From positions 1,798,001 to 1,862,000 of the forward strand of contig NZ_CP069338.1 of the NCBI RefSeq assembly GCF_016859125.1: DNA of 64,000 nucleotides, read 5' to 3'. This document shows positions 10,568 to 19,111 of the stretch, in pieces (the stretch's first letter is position 1; the number at the start of each line of letters is the position of its first letter). Source of the stretch: Archangium violaceum (GTDB lineage Bacteria; Myxococcota; Myxococcia; Myxococcales; Myxococcaceae). Below the pieces are notes generated by a model. It ran no database searches, was not told where the DNA came from, and saw nothing but the letters and a program-made list of their open reading frames with translations. Made by a program: the position numbers and the translations under genes.

Positions 10568-12766
10568 CTAGAACTGCGCCTTCATGAAGGCCTTGAGACG
10601 CACGTGCTCGAAGTTGCGCGTCTCCAGGCTGTTCCAGCGGCCCTCGCGGCTGGAGAATCCCTTGGAGCCCACCGGCACGCTGTTGTTCTTGGCGATCGTC
10701 TCATCGGCGACCTGGGGCGTGAAGCCCGTGCCGAAGTCCGGCGTGAAGGTGCCGAAGTTGTACTGGCCCTCGAGACCGAACTCCACGCCCGCCAGGATGT
10801 ACTTGGCCTTGAGGGCGATCAGGTTCTTGTCGTGCTGACCCGACGCCATCTGGTGCCAGTTGAAGCCCTGGAGCGCCGTGTTGCCGTCCTTCAGGTCCGC
10901 CAGGAACTTGGTGTAGCTGAGCGACATGTAGAGGTCGTCGGTCAGCTGGTAGCCGGCGCCCAGGTTGAAGCTGGTGTAGTTCAGCACGCGGTCGTCATCG
11001 GCGATGTCGTCGAAGGGCTTGAACTGGTAGCCCCCACCGGGGAGGAGGTCCGGATTGGTGAAGAAATCCGCGGTGGAGTGCTTGCCCTCGGGATCGTAGT
11101 AGCGCTTCGCGTCCTTGCACGCAGCACCACCCACGCAGTCATTATCCTGGTAGGGCAGGTACTTCTTGTCGTTCAGGCGCTTGTCGTTCTCGTGGATGTA
11201 CTTGACCTTGCCGAACACATCCACGCCACGGCCGATGTCCAGCGAGTAGCGGGCCTTGGCCACCAGGATGTGGGTCCGCTTGTCCTGGAAGGGCTGGTAG
11301 GCGCTGCGGAAGTTGTGCAGCACGCCTGCGGTCAGCTCGGTGCCGGGGTAGTCGGTGTCGTTGATGGCCCGGGTGTCGTCGCCCCAGGCCTGCCAGTTGG
11401 TGTTGTAGGTGATGAACGAGTACTCACCGGCGATGTCCAGCGCGCCGTTGCTGTACACCGGGTTGAACGTCACGCCCTTCCAGCCGATGGCCGTCTCGGC
11501 CATGGGCTCGTCGAAGTCGGTGAAGCTGTTGTCCACGTTGACCGTGGCCACCTGCTGGGTCTCGCTCGTGAAGCCGCCATAGCCGATGCCGGTGGTGCCG
11601 CCGTAGCTACCGTTAGTGGGACCGGGGAAGGCGAACGAGCCATCGGTACCCTCGGTGAGCAGCACGTCCGACTCACGCCGAGCGGCCATGACGGCCACGT
11701 AGTCCGCGCCAATGCTGAACGCCTGCGCGTTGAGCGACAGGCCGATCTCCAGCGGATCGTTCAGCGTGAGGTCCACCTTCCAGGTGTTGTCCTCGTGCCT
11801 GCCCGCCGGCATCGCCGAGTAGCCGTTCAGGCCGAAGCTCTTGGGTACCCAGCGCGGATCATCCTTGTCGGTGCCGAAGTAGTTGGTGTTCTCCGCGTGC
11901 GAGTACGAGCGGTAGAACGCGCCCCTCAGGTCCACGATGGAGCCGAGGTGGAAGCCGGCCTTGAGACCGCCCACGCCATTGCGGTAGCGCGGGAACAGAT
12001 CCCGGCCGTTGTCCAGGTTGTTGTCCGAGGTGTTCAGCTCGTTGTCGATGGCATACTGGAAGATGCCGCCGACGTCGAACATGTCATTGAAGGAATACTT
12101 GCCCTGGAAGACGTAGGAGGCGTCCGTGGTGTGGAACGCTCCCGTATCGAAATCGGGGCCAGCCCAGAGACGGGGCAGCGAGATACCCGCCACATCGTAC
12201 GTCAGCCTGCGCTCGAGCGCCGAGCCCTGCACGAGCACGCCGTAGGCGTTGTCGCGGTCGATGTAGCGGATGCGGCCGACGACGTACGGGTCGAACTGGC
12301 CGAAGTCGTTGGCGCCGATGGTGGCCGAGTCGACGAGGTAGCCCGGCGTCAGGGTGACGGCGAGGCCGCGCAGCTTGATGTACTGGTTGGAGCGCGGATC
12401 GAACTCACCGCAGTCGCCGTTGACGCAGTCGCCGGCGCCACCACCGAAGCCACCGAAGTTCGACCAGAAGTTCTGGCTGAAGCGGCTGTGGATGCGGCCG
12501 CGAACCTCGACCGCGCTGGAGAGCCGGGCATTGAGCAGCAGCTCGAGCTCGGTGCCGATACCGTTCTCTCCAGAACCTTCGCCCGGCACGACGCTGAAAT
12601 TGTAGAGCGCGCCCTGGGTACGCGAATTACCGTAAAGCCACTTCGTATAGGTGGTACCGCCGATCTGCAGCTTGGGCGCCTCCTGGGCGAGCGAGGGCGC
12701 TGCGGGCAGAAGGGTAGCAGCAGCGGTCAGGGCGACAGCGCCCTTCCGCAGGGACTTCGTCTTCAT
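10568..12766 (-). CDS. Outer-membrane beta-barrel protein of the maltodextrin locus
   Basis: A 732-residue exported protein. The signal peptide is MKTKSLRKGAVALTAAATLL, with cleavage near SLAQ. The rest is a long run of alternating amphipathic strands rich in Tyr, Asn, Asp and Gly (for example VEVRGRIHSRFSQNF, LYMSLSYTKFLADL), ending in Phe (MKAQF), the usual beta-barrel assembly signal. A DCVNGDC segment near residue 125 may be a disulphide-bonded loop. There is no TonB box or plug domain, so it is not a SusC/TonB receptor. From context I infer a maltodextrin-selective porin working with MalEFGK. It is not homologous in obvious motifs to LamB. Confidence 0.75.
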   Translation of the reverse strand: MKTKSLRKGAVALTAAATLLPAAPSLAQEAPKLQIGGTTYTKWLYGNSRTQGALYNFSVVPGEGSGENGIGTELELLLNARLSSAVEVRGRIHSRFSQNFWSNFGGFGGGAGDCVNGDCGEFDPRSNQYIKLRGLAVTLTPGYLVDSATIGANDFGQFDPYVVGRIRYIDRDNAYGVLVQGSALERRLTYDVAGISLPRLWAGPDFDTGAFHTTDASYVFQGKYSFNDMFDVGGIFQYAIDNELNTSDNNLDNGRDLFPRYRNGVGGLKAGFHLGSIVDLRGAFYRSYSHAENTNYFGTDKDDPRWVPKSFGLNGYSAMPAGRHEDNTWKVDLTLNDPLEIGLSLNAQAFSIGADYVAVMAARRESDVLLTEGTDGSFAFPGPTNGSYGGTTGIGYGGFTSETQQVATVNVDNSFTDFDEPMAETAIGWKGVTFNPVYSNGALDIAGEYSFITYNTNWQAWGDDTRAINDTDYPGTELTAGVLHNFRSAYQPFQDKRTHILVAKARYSLDIGRGVDVFGKVKYIHENDKRLNDKKYLPYQDNDCVGGAACKDAKRYYDPEGKHSTADFFTNPDLLPGGGYQFKPFDDIADDDRVLNYTSFNLGAGYQLTDDLYMSLSYTKFLADLKDGNTALQGFNWHQMASGQHDKNLIALKAKYILAGVEFGLEGQYNFGTFTPDFGTGFTPQVADETIAKNNSVPVGSKGFSSREGRWNSLETRNFEHVRLKAFMKAQF

Positions 12767-12795
12767 GGGTGATTCCCCTCTCTTTTGCAGCCGAA

Positions 12796-12815
12796 CCGGG
12801 AAGGGGGCTTCCCGG
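12796..12815 (-). promoter_or_regulatory. Intercistronic hairpin ahead of the barrel gene
   Basis: A perfect 8-bp stem (CCGGGAAG/CTTCCCGG) with a 4-base loop lies 30 bases before the barrel gene start in its leader. No T-tract follows. A stem between operon genes for proteins needed in different amounts could stabilise or process mRNA, or attenuate it. Confidence 0.45.
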
Positions 12816-12892
12816 CTGCCGGCGCGGAGGACTCGACCCCCCGCGCGACCATCCGGCAGAAATGCTCGTGTTTGGAAAGACTACCTCAAAAA

Positions 12893-13735
12893 CTACTTCT
12901 GCTCCTCGGCGGCCACCGGCTTCGTCGCGGCGCCCACCATGGTGAGGGTGGCCGGCTTCTTGGTGGTGCCGTCCTCGGCGCACTCGTAGCTCAGCATCTC
13001 CTGCTGGGCCTTGGCCTCGGAGGCCTCGCCCTTGCCCGCGCCGGCGAGCAGATCCACCACGTGCGGATCACACTCCCCGTCGTTGCCGCCGCCGAAGCGG
13101 TGCTGGCCCTCGTACTCGTTCACCTTGCGGGTCAGCAGATCATTGCCCGCGGGGAAGCCCTCGTTGGACTGCACCAGCACCTGGAAGCGCCAATCGGAGG
13201 GCTCGCCCTCCAGGCCGGCGGTGTCGATGGTGGCGGAGATCTTCCGGCCCGAGCCCTTGGTCCGGGTGGGGATGATGACGCTGTCCTTGGAAGCGCCGGC
13301 CTTGTTGCCCACCTCGGCCTTCACGCGCGAGGAGCCCTGCGGGGAGATGACGATGACCTTCTCCCAGGCGAACTCGGGGGCGAACTTCACGTTGAGACCC
13401 GGCAGGGAGTCGGTGGAGCCGCTGCCCGGCTTGCCATCCGTGTCGATGAAGATGAAGGCCATCTGCACGGAGAATCCGGAGCCCGTCTTCCAGGGATCCT
13501 CCAGGGTGGTGTTGAAGCCCAGGGAGACGTCGGCCTTGGCGCCCTTCTTGTTGAAGGTGAAGTCCGTCAGGTCGAACGAGCCGCGCTTGTACACGGGGTC
13601 CGTCGGGTACTTGTAGGCGCCGGGGCCGTTGTCGTCACCGGACGGGTCCTTGAAGGACACCTTGTTGCCGGCCAGCGCGGGGGCGCCCAGGAGCGCGGCG
13701 GCCAGCGACAGCACTGCGAAACGCGAGGTCTTCAT
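12893..13735 (-). CDS. Exported DOMON-like protein, glucodextranase C-terminal-domain family
   Basis: A 280-residue exported protein with a Sec signal peptide ending near ALAG. The mature part reads NKVSFKDPSGDDNGPGAYKYP, with an acidic FIFIDTDGKPGSGSTDSLPG segment and later RFGGGNDGE followed by VVDLL. These blocks are shared with the lipoprotein at 9449-10477 and with the glucodextranase C-terminal domain. Unlike that paralogue it has no lipobox, so it should be soluble in the periplasm or released. It lies 36 bases behind malG on the same strand, arguing for a role in handling glucans before MalE. A maltodextrin-binding role is inference. Confidence 0.7.
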   Translation of the reverse strand: MKTSRFAVLSLAAALLGAPALAGNKVSFKDPSGDDNGPGAYKYPTDPVYKRGSFDLTDFTFNKKGAKADVSLGFNTTLEDPWKTGSGFSVQMAFIFIDTDGKPGSGSTDSLPGLNVKFAPEFAWEKVIVISPQGSSRVKAEVGNKAGASKDSVIIPTRTKGSGRKISATIDTAGLEGEPSDWRFQVLVQSNEGFPAGNDLLTRKVNEYEGQHRFGGGNDGECDPHVVDLLAGAGKGEASEAKAQQEMLSYECAEDGTTKKPATLTMVGAATKPVAAEEQK

Positions 13736-13771
13736 GTGCGACTTCTCCTTGAGGGGTAAGGCGACTGCGGA

Positions 13772-14650
13772 CTAGCCCTTGACGCTGCCGGCGGTCAGAC
13801 CGGAGACGAGGTACTTCTGGAGGAAGAGGAAGAGGACGACCACCGGGACGGACACGATGATGGAGCCGGCCGCGAAGTAGCCCCACTGCTGGGAGAAGCC
13901 GCCCACGAAGAAGCGCAGCCCCACCGGCGCGGTGTACATGTTCTCCTGGTCCATGAAGGTGGCGGCGAGGATGAACTCGTTCCATGCCGTCATGAAGGAG
14001 AAGAGCGCCGTCACCGCCACCGCCGGCTTGGCCAGCGGCAGGATGATGGTCCAGAAGATCTTCCCCACCGAGGCGCCCTCGATGAGCGCGGCCTCCTCCA
14101 GGTCCTTCGGGATGGTGTCGAAGTAGCCCTTGAGCATCCACACGCTGAAGGGGATGGACGTGGTGGCGTAGACGATCATCAGGCCCAGGCGCGAGCTGCC
14201 CAGCCCCAGCCACTGCACCAGGATGATGTAGAGGGGGATGAGCATCAGCGTGCCCGGGAACATCTGGGACACGAGGAAGGCCATCATCCCCGCGCGCTGG
14301 CCGGTGAACTTGAAGCGGCTGAAGGCATAGGCCGCGGTGCACGCCAGGAACACGCCCACCACCGTGGTGCCCAGCGCGATGATGGCGCTGTTGAGCATCC
14401 ACTGCGCGAAGGGCTGATCCGTCATCACCGAGGAGAAGTTGGAGAACGACAACGTCTCCGGCCACGGCGTGACGGCGCGGACCCGGTCCATCATCGTGGG
14501 GGACTCGGGCAGCGTGGTGATCGCCAGGCTCTGCTTGCCCGACAGGGCGATCGTGATGACCCAGAGGATGGGATAGAGGGTGAAGAGGGTGAAGCCCACC
14601 AGCAGCACGTGCAGGGGCCAGTGGGGCACCCCATCTCGACGCGAGAACAT
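13772..14650 (-). CDS. malG: MalG-type maltodextrin ABC transporter permease
   Basis: A 292-residue inner-membrane permease. Several membrane segments are evident, from the N-terminal WPLHVLLVGFTLFTLYPILW to the last IIVSVPVVVLFLFL. The EAA loop that docks MalK is DLEEAALIEGASVGKIFWTI. The ATG overlaps the malF stop by one base (TGATG), so the two permeases are coupled; an upstream extension of this frame through malF is spurious. With MalF, MalE and MalK it would import maltose or maltodextrins. The sugar is inferred from the amylase and pullulanase genes around it. Confidence 0.9.
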   Translation of the reverse strand: MFSRRDGVPHWPLHVLLVGFTLFTLYPILWVITIALSGKQSLAITTLPESPTMMDRVRAVTPWPETLSFSNFSSVMTDQPFAQWMLNSAIIALGTTVVGVFLACTAAYAFSRFKFTGQRAGMMAFLVSQMFPGTLMLIPLYIILVQWLGLGSSRLGLMIVYATTSIPFSVWMLKGYFDTIPKDLEEAALIEGASVGKIFWTIILPLAKPAVAVTALFSFMTAWNEFILAATFMDQENMYTAPVGLRFFVGGFSQQWGYFAAGSIIVSVPVVVLFLFLQKYLVSGLTAGSVKG

Positions 14651-16713
14651 CAGGCGGCCTCCGTGGCGCGCGAAACGCGGTTCTGCACCACGCTGTAGAG
14701 CAGCAGGATGCCGAAGATGACCGTCGAGTACGCCGCCGCGTACCCGTAGCGGTAGCGCTGGAAGGCGTATTTGTAGGCCTGGGTGATGAGGATCTCCGTC
14801 GAGTTGCTCGGCTCGCCCTCGGTCACCAGGAAGATGACGTTGAACTGATTGAAGGTCCAGACCACCGACAGGATGATGGCTGGCACGAGCGCGGGCTTGA
14901 GCGACGGCAGGGTGATGGAGATGAACTGCTGCCAGCGCGAGGCACCATCCACGCGCGCGGCCTCGTAGAGCTCCACGGGGATGGAGGTGAGCGCGCCCAG
15001 CGACACCACCATCATGAAGGGGAAGCTCAACCAGCCGTTGGTGGCCAACACCGTGAGGAAGGAACTGACGGGCGTGTCGTACCAGGCGAGCCCCTGGCCA
15101 CCGAACATCCGGATGACGTGGTTCACCACACCGAACTGCTGGTGGAACATGCCCTTCCAGATGAGCGCGGTGATGTAGTTGGGCATGGCCCAGGGGAGGA
15201 TGAGCAGCACGCGGTACACCGGGCGCAGCGCCAGCCCCTGCACGTTGAGGATGAGCGCGAGGATGAGCCCCACCGTGACGCCGATGGTCACGTTGGTGAC
15301 CGTCCACACCACCGTGAAGAAGAGCGTGTAGTAGAAGTTGAGGTAGTTGAAGACGATGGAGCCGTCCTGCGCGCGACGGGCGATGTTGAAGTCGCCCAGG
15401 ATCTCCGCGTAGTTGCGCAGGCCGACCCAGATGTCCGACAGCGACTGCCCCGTGTTGTAGAGGTTGGAGTCGGTGAAGGACAGCGTGATGCCGTAGAAGA
15501 ACGGGAAGAAGACGAGCACCACCATGCCCACCATGGCGGGGGCGATGTAGAGGTAGGCGGTGCGGTTCTCCACCACCGTCTCCACCGTGCGGGCCAGGCC
15601 GCCCATGCCGATGAAGAGCAGCAGGGCGAGCGCCACCACCCCGAGCCCACCGAAGGCACGGTTCGCGCCCGAGCGCAGCTCACCCACGCGCGCGGACACC
15701 GCCGCCTCGTTCACCTCGCCCGCGGGGGTGACGAGTCCGAGCGGACGGCGGAACTGGTCCGCGTCCCAGTTGCCGGGCTGGAGCGCCGGCTCGGCCGCGA
15801 GCTGATGCTCGGCCATCACGGACTGGGCCCGCTGCGACATGGTGCGCAGCTGTCCGGCCACGAGCTCCTGCGTCCCGCGCACCTCGGCGCTCAGCAGGCC
15901 CAGCGAGTAGGACGCGTAGCCGCCCAGGCCCACCCCGAGCGCCAACACCGACACGGCGACGAGCAGGAGCTGACGGCGCAACACGAAGCACGCCCCGGCG
16001 CACACCGCCAGGGGCAGCAGCAACCACAGCAGCAACGGCCCCATGCCCGGCTTCAGCGGGGCCGCCAGCGGAGCGATGGCCAGCTCCACCATCCCCACCA
16101 CCGAGCCGTCCACCTCCACTGGAGCGCTCAGCAGGCGCCCACCGTTGGGCAGCGCCTCGGTCTCCACCTCCAGCTTGCGCGCGGAGCCCTCCTCGCGGTT
16201 CGTCTCCACCGCGGCGCGCAACCGCTGGCCGCGATCATAGAGGGGCTTCTCCTCGCGCGACAGCCGGCGGGGCGCCGCGCGCTCCCCCTGATCCTCGGGG
16301 AAGGTGGAGGCCTCGAGCTGGATGCCCGAGAAGGCGATCACGCGCACCGCGCTGCCCGGAGGAAGCTGCTCCTTCCAGGTGGACACCACGGCGCGCACGG
16401 AGTCACCCGAGCCCCCCGCGCGCTGGACCAGCTCCTCCAGCGCACGCAGGGACACGAGGGCCTGACGATCCGCGCGGTCGGTGGAGATGGTCTCCAACGT
16501 CCGGGCCAGGAGGCCCTGGGCGAGCACGAGGGACACGCCCAGCGCGAGGAACAGCCCCACGAGCACCCGCATCGGGCGGAGCTCACCAGGACCCCGCGAG
16601 CCGCCCGAGGACGGACCCGCGTTGTGAAGGGATTCGGTGGTACCCCGCTCGGGGAGCGGGTGGCTGGCGCTACCCCGTTCGTCGCCAGCACGCTGTGGGG
16701 CCGTGTTGCTCAC
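14650..16713 (-). CDS. malF: MalF-type permease with a large sensor-like N-terminal extension
   Basis: A 687-residue protein. Residues from about 385 onward form a normal MalF-type permease: AYLYIAPAMVGMVVLVFFPF starts it and the EAA loop is ELYEAARVDGASRWQQFISI. The first 380 residues are extra. After a polar tail there is a membrane segment (about 48-70) and an extracytoplasmic stretch of about 160 residues whose end (GGRLLSAPVEVDGSVVGMVE) resembles CACHE/PAS-type sensor strands. Two more membrane segments, a second extracytoplasmic stretch and another membrane segment follow. E. coli MalF has 514 residues and its extra loop lies elsewhere. The frame is continuous, so this is one fused protein. 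It could sense ligand or binding protein; this is inference. Confidence 0.88.
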   Translation of the reverse strand: MSNTAPQRAGDERGSASHPLPERGTTESLHNAGPSSGGSRGPGELRPMRVLVGLFLALGVSLVLAQGLLARTLETISTDRADRQALVSLRALEELVQRAGGSGDSVRAVVSTWKEQLPPGSAVRVIAFSGIQLEASTFPEDQGERAAPRRLSREEKPLYDRGQRLRAAVETNREEGSARKLEVETEALPNGGRLLSAPVEVDGSVVGMVELAIAPLAAPLKPGMGPLLLWLLLPLAVCAGACFVLRRQLLLVAVSVLALGVGLGGYASYSLGLLSAEVRGTQELVAGQLRTMSQRAQSVMAEHQLAAEPALQPGNWDADQFRRPLGLVTPAGEVNEAAVSARVGELRSGANRAFGGLGVVALALLLFIGMGGLARTVETVVENRTAYLYIAPAMVGMVVLVFFPFFYGITLSFTDSNLYNTGQSLSDIWVGLRNYAEILGDFNIARRAQDGSIVFNYLNFYYTLFFTVVWTVTNVTIGVTVGLILALILNVQGLALRPVYRVLLILPWAMPNYITALIWKGMFHQQFGVVNHVIRMFGGQGLAWYDTPVSSFLTVLATNGWLSFPFMMVVSLGALTSIPVELYEAARVDGASRWQQFISITLPSLKPALVPAIILSVVWTFNQFNVIFLVTEGEPSNSTEILITQAYKYAFQRYRYGYAAAYSTVIFGILLLYSVVQNRVSRATEAA

Positions 16714-16721
16714 TCAATTCC

Positions 16722-17945
16722 TCACTTCTTACGCAGGCCGGCCACGTCCTTGGCCACGGCCTTCTGGGCCACGTCGAGGGCGGCCTTGGGGGTGGAGGCC
16801 TTCTTGAGGATGGCGTTCATCGCCGAGGTGGCCGGCGACCAGACCATCGTCATCTCCGGCACGTTGGGCATCGGCACCGCCGTCTCGACCTGCTCGCGGA
16901 ACGCCTTGAGCTGCGCGTCGGCCGAGATCCTGGCGTCGGCGTACACGGCCTGGTTGGCGGGGCTCTGGCGGCCCTCCAGCGCGAGAATCTTGCTGGCCTC
17001 GTCGCTGGTGAGGAAGCGGGCCACCTCGAAGGCTGCGTCCTTGTTCTTCGACGGGGCGGAGACGTAGACGCCCTCCACCGTCATCCACGGGCGCATGGGC
17101 TTGCCGCCGGCCTCGTCCAGCGTGGGCAGCGGGGCCAGGCCGTAGTCCACGCCCTTGGCGATCTCACCCAGGAACCAGGGGCCGGAGAACACGATGCCCG
17201 CCTTGCCCTCGTTGAAGAGCGAGGTGATGAGCGCGGTGGAAGGCTCGGCGGGCATGATGAGCTCCGCCCACTTCATCATCTGCTCCACCGACTTCACGTT
17301 CTGCGCGCTGTTGAGCGTGGGCATGGTGCCCGGACCGAACACGCCGCCGCCGAAGCCGTTCATCAGGGCCGCGTGGTAGTAGAAGTCACCGTAGGAGTAC
17401 GCCAGACCGAAGCGGCCCGCCTTCTTGTCGGTCAGCTTCTTGGCGATCGTCACCAGCTCGCCGCTCGTCTTGGGCGGCGTCGGGACGAGCTTCTTGTTGT
17501 AGATGAGCGTGATGACCTTGTAGTTCAGCGGCAGGCCGTAGACGATGCCGCGGTAGGTCATCGCCTCCATGGTGGAGGGGATGAAACGCTTGCGGAGCGC
17601 GTCATCCAGGTAGAAGTCGATGGGCTCCACCGTGTTGCCCGCCTCGATCCACCCGCCCAGGCGATCCTGGGCGAAGATGAAGAGGTCCGGCCCCTTGCCG
17701 CGCGGCACGGTGGCGGAGATCTTGTCCGCGTAGGCGTCGTAGGGCACCGCCAGCGTCTTCACCTTGATGCCCTTGGCGGCATTGGCGGCGTTGAACTGGG
17801 CGATCACCTTCTCCAGCGCCGTCTTCTCCTCGGCGCGGTAGGCGTGCCACAGGACGATCTCCTTCGTCTCGGCGGCGGCGGGCGTGGACAGCAGGCCGAG
17901 CGCACACAAGCACACGGCCGCGATCATCAATCGCAGGTTCTTCAT
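16722..17945 (-). CDS. malE: MalE-type extracellular sugar-binding protein
   Basis: A 407-residue family-1 solute-binding protein. The signal peptide MKNLRLMIAAVCLCALGLL is cleaved near PAAAE. The mature start KEIVLWHAYRAEEKTALEKV and the block GPDLFIFAQDRLGGWIEAG are typical of maltose/maltodextrin-binding proteins (WHAY, PDLF.A.DRLG). It has no lipobox and should be free in the periplasm. It sits 8 bases before malF and 35 bases behind malK, with an AGGAG ribosome-binding site. Its role is to capture maltodextrins and deliver them to MalFG. Confidence 0.9.
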   Translation of the reverse strand: MKNLRLMIAAVCLCALGLLSTPAAAETKEIVLWHAYRAEEKTALEKVIAQFNAANAAKGIKVKTLAVPYDAYADKISATVPRGKGPDLFIFAQDRLGGWIEAGNTVEPIDFYLDDALRKRFIPSTMEAMTYRGIVYGLPLNYKVITLIYNKKLVPTPPKTSGELVTIAKKLTDKKAGRFGLAYSYGDFYYHAALMNGFGGGVFGPGTMPTLNSAQNVKSVEQMMKWAELIMPAEPSTALITSLFNEGKAGIVFSGPWFLGEIAKGVDYGLAPLPTLDEAGGKPMRPWMTVEGVYVSAPSKNKDAAFEVARFLTSDEASKILALEGRQSPANQAVYADARISADAQLKAFREQVETAVPMPNVPEMTMVWSPATSAMNAILKKASTPKAALDVAQKAVAKDVAGLRKK

Positions 17946-17980
17946 GTCGGGAGCTCCTGGGGGTAGGACTCGAACTCGGA

Positions 17981-19078
17981 CTAGGAAGCGGACAGACGTT
18001 GCTCGGTTTCGGCGTCGAAGAGGTGCAGCGCATCCAGCTCGATCACGACCTTCTCCTTCGAGCCCGCCTCGGGCGTGTGCTGCGGCGGGAGACGGAAGAC
18101 GATCGAGTGCTCGGCGAGACGGGAGTGGACGATGACCTCGTTGCCCAGGGGCTCGACCAGGTCCACGTTCACCTCCACCTGCGCCGACTCACCGCGCGCG
18201 GTGGCCGAGGGCGAGACGATGTTGTCGGGACGGATGCCGACCTTCAGCTTCCGGCCACCCTTGCCCGCGGTCACCGGACGCAGGCTCCGCGGCACCGGCA
18301 GCTTGAAGCCGTCGCCCTCGAGCACCTCGCCATCGGCCGAGAGCGTGGCGGAGACGAAGCTCATGGGCGGCGAGCCGATGAACTGGGCCACGAAGACGTT
18401 GGCCGGGCGCTCGTACACCTCGAGCGGAGTGCCCAGCTGCTGGAGCTTGCCCTCCTTCATCACCGCGATGCGGTGGCCCATCGTCATGGCCTCGATCTGA
18501 TCGTGCGTCACGTAGACCGAGGTGACGCCCAGGCGCTGCTGGAGCTTCTTGATCTCCGAGCGCATCTGCACGCGCAGCTTGGCATCGAGGTTGGACAGCG
18601 GCTCGTCGAAGAGGAACACCGCCGGCTTGCGCACGATGGCACGCCCGAGCGCCACGCGCTGTCGTTGACCGCCGGAGAGCTGCTTGGGTTTGCGCTCCAG
18701 CAGGTGCGTGATGCCGAGAATTTCCGCGGCCTCGTTCACCAGCCGGTCCATCTCCGGCTTGGGCGTCTTGCGGATCTTCAGACCGAACTCGAGGTTCTCC
18801 CGGATGGTCATATGCGGGTAGAGCGCATAGTTCTGGAAGACCATGGCGACGTCCCGCTCCTTCGGCGGGAGCTCGTTCACCACGCGATCGCCGATGGCGA
18901 GCGAGCCTCCGGAGATCTCCTCCAGACCGGCGATCATCCGCAGCGCGGTGGACTTGCCACAGCCCGACGGACCCACCAGCACCATGAACTCGTGGTCCCG
19001 GATATCGAGGTTCAACCCCTCGATGACCGACACATCGCCGTACCTCTTGGCCACATCCTTGAACACAACCCCGGCCAT
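17981..19078 (-). CDS. malK: MalK/UgpC-type ABC transporter ATPase
   Basis: A 365-residue sugar-import ATPase. Walker A is GPSGCGKST at 36-44, the Q-loop Gln is about 82, the signature LSGGQ is at 134-138 and Walker B ends in Asp158-Glu159 (FLFDEP). The C-terminal third (LGTPLEVYERPANVFVAQFI, then an OB-type TOBE region with VGIRPDNI) is the MalK/UgpC/MsmX regulatory domain. Such ATPases often serve several sugar importers, so it may not be exclusive to this system. It lies 33 bases behind the upstream amylase gene and before malE. Confidence 0.92.
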   Translation of the reverse strand: MAGVVFKDVAKRYGDVSVIEGLNLDIRDHEFMVLVGPSGCGKSTALRMIAGLEEISGGSLAIGDRVVNELPPKERDVAMVFQNYALYPHMTIRENLEFGLKIRKTPKPEMDRLVNEAAEILGITHLLERKPKQLSGGQRQRVALGRAIVRKPAVFLFDEPLSNLDAKLRVQMRSEIKKLQQRLGVTSVYVTHDQIEAMTMGHRIAVMKEGKLQQLGTPLEVYERPANVFVAQFIGSPPMSFVSATLSADGEVLEGDGFKLPVPRSLRPVTAGKGGRKLKVGIRPDNIVSPSATARGESAQVEVNVDLVEPLGNEVIVHSRLAEHSIVFRLPPQHTPEAGSKEKVVIELDALHLFDAETEQRLSAS

Positions 19079-19111
19079 TCAGTTCTCCACTCGCGAGTGT
19101 TCTCGTTCAAC

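Noticed and set aside
10079-12772. An 897-codon plus-strand frame opposite the barrel gene
   Set aside because: Same composition artefact; the barrel protein on the minus strand has a signal peptide and a terminal Phe.
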